A DNA stretch of 41,914 nt from Verrucomicrobiales bacterium. Lineage in GTDB: Bacteria; Verrucomicrobiota; Verrucomicrobiia; Limisphaerales; F1-80-MAGS106. A model generated the notes under the pieces. The model had not been told where the DNA came from and searched no databases. It saw only the letters and a list, made by a program, of their open reading frames with translations. Below, one piece after another: positions 16,730 through 25,838 of this stretch; the first letter of the stretch is position 1, and each line of letters begins with the position of its first letter. The stretch covers positions 1 to 41,914 of the forward strand of contig SYMW01000266.1 of assembly GCA_005805305.1 (NCBI GenBank), in the 5' to 3' direction. Position numbers and translations under genes: made by a program.

Positions 16730-18175
16730 ATGCATCCATTTCCACAAGAATGCCTAGAAATCACGCGCCGGCATTTTTTGCGCAACTGCGGGGTCGGGCT
16801 TGGGAAGATAGCCCTGGCCGGTTTGCTGACGAACGCCCTCCCGGGCCGGTTGCGCGGCGCCAATGGCGTTGAGGGCGCGCGCCCGCTGGCGCCCCGCCAA
16901 CCGCACTTCGCGGGCACCGCCAAGCGGGTCATCCATCTCTTCATGGGCGGCGCTCCAAGCCAGCTCGAGCTCTTTGACAACAAGCCCGAACTGGTGAAAC
17001 TCGAAGGGAAGCCGCTCCCGCCGTCCGTGATCGCCGGCCAGCGCTATGCGTTTATCCGGCCAGACGCGGCGGTGTTAGGGCCGCGCTTCAAATTTTCCAG
17101 GCATGGCCAATGCGGCGCGGAATTGTCCGAGATGCTCCCGCATCTGGCTGGCGTGGTGGATGAGATCTGTTTGATTCGATCGGTTCACACGGACCAGTTC
17201 AACCATGCGCCCGCCCAACTTTTCTTCAATACCGGCTTTTCGCAGCCTGGCAGGCCAAGCCTTGGCTCTTGGGCTCTCTACGGATTGGGAGCGGAGACGG
17301 AGAATCTTCCCGCTTTCGTGGTGATGAGCACAGGCAGTTTGAGCGGAGGTTCGGCGCTCTGGTCGAGCGGTTTCCTGCCGACCCTCTACACGGGGATCCG
17401 ATTCAGAAACCAAGGACCGCCCATATTGAACGTCAACAGCCCCGGTGGAGTGGACACCAAGCTCCAGCGTGACACGATCGACGCGGTGGGCGCCTTGAAC
17501 CAGCGGCGGTTCGCCTTGGATGCAGACCCGGAAATCGCGACGCGCATCGCCGCCTACGAAATGGCGTTCAGGCTTCAGACATCGGCGCCCGAACTCATGA
17601 ATTTGCGGAGTGAAAGCCCAGGGACGCTGGCTCTCTACGGATGCGACCCGGACAAGCCTTCCTTCGCGAGGTCTTGCCTGCTGGCCCGGAGAATGATCGA
17701 ACGGGGAGTGCGGTTCGTGAATTTGTACCACGAAGGCTGGGACGCGCACAGCGATGTGGCCGGCAACGTGAGGAATAACGCTGGCGCGACCGACAAGGCG
17801 AGCGCCGCGCTGGTCACCGACCTCAAGCGCAGGGGCTTGCTGGATGACACGCTTGTGATCTGGGGGGGCGAGTTCGGACGGACGCCGATGGTGGAATCCA
17901 ATCCCGCTCTCGGCCGCAGCCAAGGCCGCGATCATCATCCTCAAGCATGCACCATTTGGATGGCGGGCGGCGGGATCCGCCAAGGCGTGACCTACGGGGC
18001 CACTGACGATCTCGGGTTTCATGTCGTTGAAAACCCGGTTCACGTCCACGACCTGCAAGCCACCATCCTTCACTGCCTTGGATTTGACCATGAAAAGCTC
18101 ACCTACCGCCATGCCGGACGTGATTTCCGGCTGACCGATGTTCATGGGCAGGTGGTGAAGGCTGTCCTGGGATGA
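16730..18175 (+). CDS. DUF1501 family Tat-exported protein
   Basis: A 481-residue protein with an N-terminal Tat signal (TRRHFLRNCGVGLGKIALAG). It is a DUF1501 member of the alkaline phosphatase/sulfatase fold. Recognisable segments are VIHLFMGGAPSQLELFD, VDEICLIRSVHTDQFNH, WDAHSDVAGNV, VIWGGEFGRTP and GRDHHPQACTIWMAGGGI. Conserved Asp and His residues fit metal binding. It is the standard genomic partner of the preceding PSCyt/DUF1553 protein. The substrate is unknown. The chosen start (16730) puts the Tat motif near residue 13; an ATG at 16697 in frame is the alternative. Confidence 0.9.
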   Translation: MHPFPQECLEITRRHFLRNCGVGLGKIALAGLLTNALPGRLRGANGVEGARPLAPRQPHFAGTAKRVIHLFMGGAPSQLELFDNKPELVKLEGKPLPPSVIAGQRYAFIRPDAAVLGPRFKFSRHGQCGAELSEMLPHLAGVVDEICLIRSVHTDQFNHAPAQLFFNTGFSQPGRPSLGSWALYGLGAETENLPAFVVMSTGSLSGGSALWSSGFLPTLYTGIRFRNQGPPILNVNSPGGVDTKLQRDTIDAVGALNQRRFALDADPEIATRIAAYEMAFRLQTSAPELMNLRSESPGTLALYGCDPDKPSFARSCLLARRMIERGVRFVNLYHEGWDAHSDVAGNVRNNAGATDKASAALVTDLKRRGLLDDTLVIWGGEFGRTPMVESNPALGRSQGRDHHPQACTIWMAGGGIRQGVTYGATDDLGFHVVENPVHVHDLQATILHCLGFDHEKLTYRHAGRDFRLTDVHGQVVKAVLG

Positions 18176-18196
18176 TCCGCCAACAGAGCAGGCGGA
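18176..18196. terminator. Hairpin between convergent genes
   Basis: TCCGCC (18176-18181) and GGCGGA (18191-18196) form a perfect 6-bp stem directly after the DUF1501 stop codon and 11 nt past the enzyme I stop. There is no U-tract on either strand, so it is at best a weak bidirectional terminator. Confidence 0.3.
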
Positions 18197-18207
18197 GCAC
18201 TTGCCCG

Positions 18208-19998
18208 TCAAACGGCTCCGCGCTGATTGCTCTCAAACAAATGGGGCGCGGCGCGGCGTCCCAACTCCCTGGATCGAGAAAGAATCGCCGTGTCCGATTC
18301 ACTTTCCAAGGCACAAGCGGCGAGGGCCTTGGCCTCCTCCATTTTAAGGCGGCGTATCAACCCTTTGATCTCCGGCACCACGGAGGGGGTGGCGCTGAGC
18401 TCATCGACACCAAGCCCCAACAGCAAGGGGATCACATCCAGGTCCCCTGCCATCTCGCCGCAAACGCCCACCCAAATCCCATGGCGATGCGCCGCCTGGA
18501 CTGTTTGGTGGATGAATTGCATCAGCGCTGGATGCGTTGCTTGGTACAGATGGGCGACACGCTCGTTGAGCCTGTCGACGGCGAGCGTGTATTGGATTAA
18601 GTCATTAGTGCCTATGCTGAAAAACTTCACGCGCCTTGCCAGGCTCTCCGCGATGGCCACCGCGGAAGGAATTTCGATCATGATGCCCACCTCCACGCAG
18701 GCGGCATGAGGCACGCCCTGGCTTCTCAGCTCAGCCTGGCACTCCGCAAGGATCGCATTGGCCTGCTCCAGCTCCGCGAGGCAGGAAATCATGGGATACA
18801 TGATTTTGATGTTGCCAACGACGCCCGCCCGAAGAATGGCGCGCAGCTGCGACCGGAACATGCCTTGCTCCTGAAGGCACAATCGAATGGCGCGCCAGCC
18901 GAGGAACGGATTGCTCTCGGTCGGATTTTGGAAATGGCTCGGGAATTTGTCGCCCCCGATATCGAGTGTTCGCACGATCAACGAATGGGGCTGGGCGGCC
19001 TCCGCCACGCCGCGGTAGGCCAGGTATTGCTCTTCCTCGGTTGGCAACGTATCGCGATTGATGAAGAGATACTCTGTCCGGTAGAGCCCGACTCCTTCGG
19101 CGCCGCAGGCGCTGATCGAGGGACCATCCTCCAATTGGTCGATATTCGCGGAGAGCACGAGCCTGGCCCCATCGAGAGTCACGGCCGGCTTATCGCGAAG
19201 ATCTTGGAGCTCGACATCCAGGCTCGCGTGTCTGCGGACCAGCTGGCCGTACTCGAAGAGGGTTTGGTCGGTCGGATTGAGAATCACCAAACCGTTGTAA
19301 CCATCCACCACCGCATGGTGGCCTGTCTCGAGATGCTGGCTGAGATCTTTCACGCCCACCACGGCGGGAATGTGCAGTGATCGCGCGATAATGGCGGTGT
19401 GCGACGTTCGAGCGCCCGTGTCGGTGGCGAATCCCAGGACCATCTTCTTGTCCAATTGAGCGGTGGTGCACGGACTGAGCTCGTGGCTGATCAAAATGCA
19501 TGGCTCCTTAAATCGGTTCAAGTGCAGCAGATCCCCGTTTCCCTGCAAATTGTGGATGACACGGCTCGAGACATCCCGGATGTCCGCGGCCCGCTCCCTC
19601 AGATATTCGTCATCCACGGCTCCCAAAGCGGTGGCGTAACGCTCGGAAATCTGATGGAAAGCCGCTTCAGAATTGATATGCTTCTGCTGTATCGCGCGAA
19701 CGACTTCGTTGATGAGGGTTTGATCTTCGAGCACCAGCAAATGAGCGTCGAAAATGCTGGCGTCCTCGGCGCCCATGGCTTCGGAAACGCTCCTTTGGAC
19801 TTCGGCGATCTGCATGCGCGTGTCCACGAGCGCGCGCTCCAAACGCGCCACCTGATCCTGCACGCCGCCATCGGACACTTCATACTCGGGAATGGAGCTA
19901 GCCAGCCTTCCGAGCAGGAAGACCTTTCCATGGCAAACTCCCGCTGATACGGCGATGCCTCTGAACACTTTCTCCCCAGTGCGTGTGGGATCAGGCAT
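18208..19998 (-). CDS. ptsI: PTS enzyme I (phosphoenolpyruvate-protein phosphotransferase)
   Basis: A 596-residue cytoplasmic enzyme that takes phosphate from PEP to HPr. The N-terminal domain holds the phosphorylated His200 in DTGARTSHTAIIARSL. The PEP-binding TIM barrel has GVGLYRTEYLFI, RTLDIGGDKFP, NPFLGWRAIRLCL, EIPSAV and FFSIGTNDLIQYTLAVDR. The C-terminal catalytic Cys is in GVCGEMAGD. There is no N-terminal GAF domain, so it is the ptsI rather than the ptsP type. HPr and enzyme II are not in the window. In this phylum enzyme I often serves regulation rather than sugar import. It is monocistronic and divergent from the next gene. Confidence 0.93.
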   Translation of the reverse strand: MPDPTRTGEKVFRGIAVSAGVCHGKVFLLGRLASSIPEYEVSDGGVQDQVARLERALVDTRMQIAEVQRSVSEAMGAEDASIFDAHLLVLEDQTLINEVVRAIQQKHINSEAAFHQISERYATALGAVDDEYLRERAADIRDVSSRVIHNLQGNGDLLHLNRFKEPCILISHELSPCTTAQLDKKMVLGFATDTGARTSHTAIIARSLHIPAVVGVKDLSQHLETGHHAVVDGYNGLVILNPTDQTLFEYGQLVRRHASLDVELQDLRDKPAVTLDGARLVLSANIDQLEDGPSISACGAEGVGLYRTEYLFINRDTLPTEEEQYLAYRGVAEAAQPHSLIVRTLDIGGDKFPSHFQNPTESNPFLGWRAIRLCLQEQGMFRSQLRAILRAGVVGNIKIMYPMISCLAELEQANAILAECQAELRSQGVPHAACVEVGIMIEIPSAVAIAESLARRVKFFSIGTNDLIQYTLAVDRLNERVAHLYQATHPALMQFIHQTVQAAHRHGIWVGVCGEMAGDLDVIPLLLGLGVDELSATPSVVPEIKGLIRRLKMEEAKALAACALESESDTAILSRSRELGRRAAPHLFESNQRGAV

Positions 19999-20095
19999 GG
20001 CCTGTGTATATTATAGAAGCGAGACTTTTGGAAACGCAATTTGTAATCTCGATGCTTCACGCCATTCTCGGAACGAGCGGAAGACGGGTGGATTT

Positions 20096-21001
20096 ATGGC
20101 GCTCGGAGTCATGGACCAATCGACAGAAATTGACACGCCGAATCGGGTTGGATGGCCCCTGACCTTAGGCGGCGTGGCGGCGTTCGCGTCGGCCGGGCTC
20201 GCCAAGCGGGCTCTTGTCTGCGCAGCGTGGGCCACGGCGTGCGCCACTATATGCCTCTGGTCTATCAACCGCACCTGGGTTCCAGCCATAGAGGCGGCGA
20301 TAGGCGCGCTTCCTGAAAAAGCCGCTATTCGCGCCGGCCGCATGGTTTTTCCCGACTCTAATCCGAGGGTTCTTGCCAACAACCGGTTCCTCACGGTCGT
20401 CGCCAATCCGAGCTCCGACCTGACGGTGGACCGGTCGTCCGACATCCAAGTGGAAATCGGAATCTCAGAAATGCGCTTTCGTTCCTTCATGGGATGGCTC
20501 CATTGTCCCTACCCATCCGCTCTTGAATTGGATCTCAGCGGGGATTCGGTTCTGCCGTGGTGGCAAGCGTGGAAACCCAGCGTGCTCACCGGCTTAGGGC
20601 TCTTTCTATCGGTTTCAGTGCTGGTTTCGTGGTCGTTCTTGGCCACCCTTCACACGCCGCCCGCCGCGCTTTTCGCGCGGCTCTTGGGACGCCAAGCGGC
20701 ATGGCCACAACTCTGGTGGCTTGCTTTTGGGTCGATGATGCCCGGAGGCGCCCTCATGAGCTTGGCTCTCGTCGCTTATGCGATGCTTCAGATCGGCATG
20801 CTCCATCTATGCGTGCTCTGGGTCTGCCAGTGGCTAGTTGGCTGGCTGTATTTGCTTGGTGGGATCTTTTGCCTTCCCAAAATGAGGCGCTCACCATTCG
20901 CCGTTCCAAGTCCTCCACCGATTTCAGGAGTGGATGCCCCCACTTCCACCGCCCCAGGGAAAAATCCGTTCAACAGCTCTGAATCAAAAGTCGACGATTA
21001 A
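20096..21001 (+). CDS. Unrecognised membrane protein
   Basis: A 301-residue protein not assigned to a family. It has a membrane helix at about 37-56 and a polar region of about 100 residues. Three more helices follow near 165-188, 207-235 and 240-262, then a Pro/Ser-rich tail. This one-plus-three topology with an external loop is seen in several small membrane families, but no signature residues are visible. I chose the ATG at 20096 because the upstream part of the frame overlaps the divergent enzyme I gene antisense. It stands alone, divergent from ptsI and convergent with the RND gene. Confidence 0.7.
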   Translation: MALGVMDQSTEIDTPNRVGWPLTLGGVAAFASAGLAKRALVCAAWATACATICLWSINRTWVPAIEAAIGALPEKAAIRAGRMVFPDSNPRVLANNRFLTVVANPSSDLTVDRSSDIQVEIGISEMRFRSFMGWLHCPYPSALELDLSGDSVLPWWQAWKPSVLTGLGLFLSVSVLVSWSFLATLHTPPAALFARLLGRQAAWPQLWWLAFGSMMPGGALMSLALVAYAMLQIGMLHLCVLWVCQWLVGWLYLLGGIFCLPKMRRSPFAVPSPPPISGVDAPTSTAPGKNPFNSSESKVDD

Positions 21002-21091
21002 CGATAACGTAAAAATTTAGTGGCTATCTTGAGGGTTTTTTTCGAAATCGGGGTTTGACTTTGGAGGCAAAATCGACTAGCCAAGAGGCAG

Positions 21092-23944
21092 TTACTTGGG
21101 GTTTCTTGCCTCGGTTCCTCCCAAGCCCAGTGTCGATAGTGCATTTTCGGCGCTGGGTTTTTTTATGCCCCAACCTCGTTTGGTGAGGAAGTTGAGAAGA
21201 GACGGAAAGAAAGTGAGCGCCGCGATCAAGCATGTGGAGGTGCCGACCGCCATCACGAATCCCAAGCTGGCAATCCCTTGATGTTTGGCGAGGAGAAGGC
21301 TTCCGAACCCCGCGACAGTCGTGAGGGCGGAGAGAAGCACGGCTTTCCCGGTGCTTTTCGACAGGATGGTGGGGCTTTGTTCCTCGGCGAAGCGGTTCAG
21401 GATGTGGATGCCGCTGGTGACGCCAATGCCTATGACGAGCGGCAGCGTCATGATATTGGCCGGATTGAAGTCAATTCCCCGCCACCCCATCAACCCCGTC
21501 ATCCAAAGCATGCCGAGACCGACGGGGAGCAGCGAAAGAACCACGCACACCACGCTGCGAAAATGGATAAAAACGAGGATGGCGATCGCTCCCAGCGAAT
21601 ACCACGCCGCTTGCTCGTAACTCTTTTTGAGAAGCGTCGTGTATTCGTAGAGTTGAACGGGTGTGCCCGTGACATGAGGCGCGACGGTCCTGAGCTCTTT
21701 CACAAACGCTTCTTGGGCTTCACGATTCCAGACATCCTCTTTGGGATAAACCTGGAGCAGATATTTGCGGCCGCTCTTGCCGATGAACCGATTTCGAAGA
21801 GCGGCAGGAAGATCGGCCGTCGTCAGACCCGAGGTGCTGTCCTGGCTGCGGATGGCGTTAAAGGTTTCATGGATGTCGCCGAAGAGAGCTTGCTGGAACA
21901 GGCCTAATTTGTGTTCCGCCTCGGAATCCCGCAGCGAGTTCATGCGATGCCGCAAACCGTTGATGGCTGTCCTGAGCTCTTTGATTTGCTCCAGCAATGA
22001 GCTCAGCTTTTCGGACTCGGCTCTCCCAGCCGCATCCTGCTTGCGAGAGGCGGCTTCAATCTCACTCGTGACGGCATGGGAGGCGAGCCCCAGGTAACCC
22101 CTCAAAGACCAGAGGGTCTGATCCAGCTCTCTCACGTTGGAATCCTCGGTGTCGATCTCGGCGAACCGAATGGTGGAAACCTCCGCGCGGATGGCTTCAA
22201 TCAGCGCCAGTTGCTTGGTGGCATCGACCCCCAGGTACTGGGCCATGGAATCGACGCTGGAAACGGTGTTCAAATTCATGAGCCGCGACTGGAGCAGACG
22301 CGCGGCCTCGAGGGAGTCGGCGACCACCGCGGCGTACAACACCGACTTGCCGGCGCTCTGGACAATTTTCTTTTCAAACTCCACCGCCGGCAGTCCCTTG
22401 GATTGCATGTGGAGGAGGTTGTAGTCAAAGCGGACTTTGGGCATGTGGAACGCGGCGACGATGGAAACCGCCAGGGTCGCCCAAAAGATGGGACCCGGGC
22501 GGTCGAGCCATAATCTTTCCAACCTCTCTCGCTTCTCGAGGCTGGCCTGGGAGTGCGTGGCCGACCTTCTGTCCATGTCGATCTGGTTTTGACTTCCGCG
22601 CAGCAGAAGCACCGGGAGCAGGGTCATCATGGGGACAACGCAGATCAAGAGGCCGCCGCCGCAGATGATGCCCATTTCCTGCACGCCTTTGAAGTCGGTG
22701 ATGCCCATGGCGAAGAACGCGCCGGCTGTCGTCAGGCACCCGGTGAAAATGCCCATGCCCGAGTAGGTCATGGCGGTTTCCAGAGCTTGATGGCTGGGGT
22801 GGCCAAGTCGCAGCTCCTCCTCGTAGCGAGAAATCAAGTGGAGTCCGAAATCGATCGCGAGCCCAATCAGCATGGGAACGAAGGCGATCGTCAGAATATT
22901 GAGATGCCCCACCACCGCCGTGGTGTAGGCCATAGTGTAACCGATCCCAACCAAAAGACACGCAGTCGCTTTCACAGGGCGGCCGGTCTCCTTGTAAGCA
23001 TACATGAAGAGCGTGATCACGATGATCAGAGATATGATCGATGCGAGGAGCGAGTCTGACTGGGATTGAGCCATCTCATCCATTTCGAGAACGGGTTCGC
23101 CCGTGACGCCAACATTGACGCCGGGAACCTCCGCCTGAACAAGCTTTACCATCTCCCGAAGCGTCCGAACGGCGGCTTCGTTGCTGCCTCCCGCGTGGGC
23201 TTTCGCGGAGACCAGGTAGAGGCGCCCGTTTCCAAACGTGATGTATTTCCGCCTTTCCGCCTCGGCGCCCGCCCCGAACAACGCGTCGATCCCTGGCGAA
23301 GGTGGCAGCCCAGGACGTTCCAAGGAGGCTTCCGCCTGGCGAATAATGCGCCGCAAGGCGGGGAAAGCCTTGATCAACGCGCTGTTGTCCGCGTTTTGCT
23401 CTTTGTTGGCGGCGGAAAAGCGGCGATTGACCAAGTCGAAGAGGAACGTGAGATTTGTGGCCTGGCAGAACTGCTCCACAAACGGCCGGTAATCCTTCAA
23501 TGTCGTCAGCAGCTCCGAAAGTGTTTCCTCGGGCAGGAACAGGAGAGCCTTGGGGCCCATCAGCTTCAAGTCTCCCTTGAAGAACACCTCGGAAAAAACA
23601 TTCGTTTCGGCCTCCAACCGCATGCCCAACCGCTCCACGAACTGGCGATTTTTCTCCATGTCCTCGCTCTCAACAACCGCGATCAGGTCATCCTGGCCAG
23701 GAAACTCCTCCCTGAATTCCAAAAAGATCTTGTGATACTGCTTGTCCGCCCCCACGAGATCGTTGCGGCTAGTGCTGAACTCCAGTTTCTCCACCGTATA
23801 AAGGATGGAGCAAAGCAGAAGGATCGCCTGGGGATAGAAGAATAGCCGCGGATAGCGAATAACCGCCCGCGACAGCCGCGTCAGAAACCTAAAGACGATG
23901 GATCGAGACGCTGGGCGCCCAGAGTCATTCCTCGAATTCGGCAT
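21092..23944 (-). CDS. RND superfamily (HpnN/MMPL-like) transporter
   Basis: A 950-residue inner-membrane protein with two repeats, each a membrane helix, a large periplasmic loop and five helices. The membrane segments include LLASIISLIIVITLFMYAY, VPMLIGLAIDFGLHLISRYEEE, SLGAIAILVFIHF and LPLVIGIGVTSGIHILNRFAEE. The signatures AIDFGLH and GVTSGIH are typical of the hopanoid-associated HpnN/MMPL group, which moves lipids to the outer membrane. The second loop contains a predicted coiled coil (SEKLSSLLEQIKELRTAING). The start is the ATG at 23944, inside the last 20 nt of yebC, so translation is probably coupled. Lipid cargo is inferred. Confidence 0.87.
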   Translation of the reverse strand: MPNSRNDSGRPASRSIVFRFLTRLSRAVIRYPRLFFYPQAILLLCSILYTVEKLEFSTSRNDLVGADKQYHKIFLEFREEFPGQDDLIAVVESEDMEKNRQFVERLGMRLEAETNVFSEVFFKGDLKLMGPKALLFLPEETLSELLTTLKDYRPFVEQFCQATNLTFLFDLVNRRFSAANKEQNADNSALIKAFPALRRIIRQAEASLERPGLPPSPGIDALFGAGAEAERRKYITFGNGRLYLVSAKAHAGGSNEAAVRTLREMVKLVQAEVPGVNVGVTGEPVLEMDEMAQSQSDSLLASIISLIIVITLFMYAYKETGRPVKATACLLVGIGYTMAYTTAVVGHLNILTIAFVPMLIGLAIDFGLHLISRYEEELRLGHPSHQALETAMTYSGMGIFTGCLTTAGAFFAMGITDFKGVQEMGIICGGGLLICVVPMMTLLPVLLLRGSQNQIDMDRRSATHSQASLEKRERLERLWLDRPGPIFWATLAVSIVAAFHMPKVRFDYNLLHMQSKGLPAVEFEKKIVQSAGKSVLYAAVVADSLEAARLLQSRLMNLNTVSSVDSMAQYLGVDATKQLALIEAIRAEVSTIRFAEIDTEDSNVRELDQTLWSLRGYLGLASHAVTSEIEAASRKQDAAGRAESEKLSSLLEQIKELRTAINGLRHRMNSLRDSEAEHKLGLFQQALFGDIHETFNAIRSQDSTSGLTTADLPAALRNRFIGKSGRKYLLQVYPKEDVWNREAQEAFVKELRTVAPHVTGTPVQLYEYTTLLKKSYEQAAWYSLGAIAILVFIHFRSVVCVVLSLLPVGLGMLWMTGLMGWRGIDFNPANIMTLPLVIGIGVTSGIHILNRFAEEQSPTILSKSTGKAVLLSALTTVAGFGSLLLAKHQGIASLGFVMAVGTSTCLIAALTFFPSLLNFLTKRGWGIKKPSAENALSTLGLGGTEARNPK
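21126..21164 (+). terminator. Intrinsic terminator inside the convergent RND gene
   Basis: CCCAGTGTCG (21126-21135) pairs with CGGCGCTGGG (21148-21157), 10 bp including two G-U pairs. The loop is 12 nt and the stem is followed by seven Ts. It is oriented to end the transcript of the membrane-protein gene stopping at 21001. It lies within the last codons of the oppositely oriented RND gene. Confidence 0.7.
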
Positions 23945-24650
23945 TCGTGTGGATCTCCTTGACGTCGTCGTGCTCCTCCAATGCCTCAATGAGTTTGTTC
24001 ACGGCGCTGGCGTCGGATGGTTTCACCGGAACGCGGATTTCAGGGATGAACGTGATGGAGGCGCCTTCGCACGAGACAGCCTTGCCTTCTATAGCTTTGT
24101 GCACGGCTTCAAAGCGGGCGGGATCCGTGAGGATTTCGTAACCTTGAGGCTCCGTCTTGAAATCTTCCGCGCCCGCCTCGAGGGCGACTTCCATCAAGGA
24201 GTCTTCGTCCGCGTTGTCTCGCGCCACGATGATCTGGCCCTTTCGATGGAAGAGACGGGTCACGGCGCCGGAAGTCGCGATGCTGCCGCCGTTCTTGGAC
24301 AAGATGCTCCGCAATTCCGCCGCCGTACGGTTCCGATTGTCGGTGCTGACTTCCCCGAGAATCGCGACCCCGTGCGGCCCGTAGACTTCGTATGTAAGAT
24401 CCTCAAAATTCAATCCATCCCCTCCGCCGACTCCTCTTCTGACGGCTCGTTCGATGTTGTCGGAAGGCATATTGGCCGCACGGCACTTGAGCAGCACCAT
24501 CCGCAGCCGCGGGTTCAGATCCGGATCGGCCCCGCCCAGCTTCGCCAGGACGCTAATCTCACGCGAGAGCTTGGCGAAAATGCGGGCTCGCTTCGCGTCA
24601 ATCGCACCCTTGAAATGCTTGACCTTTGCCCATTTGCTGTGTCCAGCCAT
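23925..24650 (-). CDS. yebC: YebC/PmpR family protein
   Basis: A 241-residue protein starting MAGHSKWAKVKHFKG, the family hallmark. The family was described as transcriptional regulators; more recent work links bacterial YebC and mitochondrial TACO1 to translation of difficult sequences such as proline runs. Conserved segments include AKRARIFAKLSREI, NPRLRMVLLKCRAANMPSDNIERAVRRG and YEVYGPHGVAILGE. The length is normal (about 240). The ATG at 24650 matches the family start. It overlaps the RND gene by 20 nt. Confidence 0.95.
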   Translation of the reverse strand: MAGHSKWAKVKHFKGAIDAKRARIFAKLSREISVLAKLGGADPDLNPRLRMVLLKCRAANMPSDNIERAVRRGVGGGDGLNFEDLTYEVYGPHGVAILGEVSTDNRNRTAAELRSILSKNGGSIATSGAVTRLFHRKGQIIVARDNADEDSLMEVALEAGAEDFKTEPQGYEILTDPARFEAVHKAIEGKAVSCEGASITFIPEIRVPVKPSDASAVNKLIEALEEHDDVKEIHTNAEFEE

Positions 24651-24671
24651 AAGTGTGTCATGAGTTGGCTC

Positions 24672-24688
24672 GCCGACGAGTTGTCGGC
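24672..24688. promoter_or_regulatory. Inverted repeat in a divergent promoter region
   Basis: GCCGAC-gagtt-GTCGGC, a perfect 6-bp inverted repeat, lies in the 112-bp gap between the divergent yebC and epimerase genes. It is a possible operator. A 10-bp palindrome, ACCTTAAGGT, also occurs near 24741. Confidence 0.3.
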
Positions 24689-24762
24689 TGAAACGGCTCC
24701 GCATTCAATCCTAAACGGAACAGCGTTGCTTCGGCGCTGACCTTAAGGTTTGCTTTAGACCC

Positions 24763-25821
24763 ATGAATGTCACTTGCCGCGCGCTCCGTCTGACGATGGC
24801 CCATAAGTGGACCATCGCAAGCCGTCTCGGGCCCGGAGGGAGCGGTGGAACAGTGGATTTCCCCGTGGCCATGGTGGAGCTGGCCGACGACGCCAGCGGT
24901 TTGCTTGGCCGCGGAGAGGCTGCGCCTTCGACCCGGTACGGCGAGGACGTCGAAAGCTGCCTTCAGTTCTTTGCCAAAGTGGATCCGGGGAGAATCGACT
25001 TCAAGGATCTCGAGGCGAGCCGCGATTACATTGAGAACCTGGAGCCCGGGCACCACGCGGCGAAGGCAGCGCTCGACATCGCGTTGCTCGACGGTCACGG
25101 GCAGTGGGTCTCGCGTCCGGTTCACGAACTCTTCGGCCTGGATTTCCAAAACGGCGTCCCACTCACGTCCTTCAGCATCGGGATCGACGCCCCTGAAGTC
25201 ATTCGGGAAAAAGTGATCGAGGCGGCACAATACCCTTGTCTGAAACTCAAGGTGGGATCCCCGTCGGATGAGGCGAACTTGCTGGCCCTGCGGTCGGCGG
25301 CTCCCCATGCCCGGCTGCGCTTGGACGCGAACGAGGCCTGGAATACGAAGGAGGAGGCGTTGGAGCGCCTGGAATGGCTCGCTCGCGACGGCAACATTGA
25401 GTTCATAGAGCAACCTATGCCGGCCGGAACGCCGCGAGGGGACTGGATTTGGCTGAGGCAGCGCTCCCCCCTTCCCTTGGTGGCGGATGAATCCTATAGA
25501 TCGGCTCACGACGCGGCTTTCTGCCAGGATTGTTTCGATGGCGTGAACGTGAAACTCGTGAAGGCGGGAGGGATCACACCGGCTTTCGAAGCTCTCCAAG
25601 CCGCCCGAAACCTGGGCCTAAAAACGATGCTGGGGTGCATGATCGAGACGAGCGTGTTGATAACCGCCGCAGCCCATCTGGCGGCGCTGGCGGATTATCT
25701 GGATTTGGACGGCAACTTGCTGATCACCGACGATCCCTTTCGCGGCGTGGCTTGTGATCGCGGGAAACTGTCTTTTCCTGAGGATTTGCCCAAGAGCGGC
25801 TTGCGGGTCGTGCCACGCTAG
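24763..25821 (+). CDS. Dipeptide epimerase (enolase superfamily)
   Basis: A 352-residue enolase-superfamily enzyme of the muconate-lactonizing subgroup, closest in pattern to L-Ala-D/L-Glu and other dipeptide epimerases. The catalytic elements are visible: KLK at 161-163 (base), metal ligands Asp188 (LRLDANEAW), Glu216 (IEQPM) and Asp242 (ADES), and the second base Lys267 in VNVKLVKAGG. A later LDLDG segment is typical of substrate-binding loops in this group. It would invert one alpha-carbon of a dipeptide, usually during recycling of murein peptides. The precise dipeptide is not predictable. It heads the seven-gene unit, 17 nt before the glycosyltransferase. Confidence 0.85.
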   Translation: MNVTCRALRLTMAHKWTIASRLGPGGSGGTVDFPVAMVELADDASGLLGRGEAAPSTRYGEDVESCLQFFAKVDPGRIDFKDLEASRDYIENLEPGHHAAKAALDIALLDGHGQWVSRPVHELFGLDFQNGVPLTSFSIGIDAPEVIREKVIEAAQYPCLKLKVGSPSDEANLLALRSAAPHARLRLDANEAWNTKEEALERLEWLARDGNIEFIEQPMPAGTPRGDWIWLRQRSPLPLVADESYRSAHDAAFCQDCFDGVNVKLVKAGGITPAFEALQAARNLGLKTMLGCMIETSVLITAAAHLAALADYLDLDGNLLITDDPFRGVACDRGKLSFPEDLPKSGLRVVPR

Positions 25822-25838
25822 TTGAAGGATTTCAGTTT

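Noticed and set aside
24741-24750. ACCTTAAGGT palindrome as a remnant of the repeat family terminus
   Set aside because: Only CCTTAA is shared with the element end, too little to claim a relationship.
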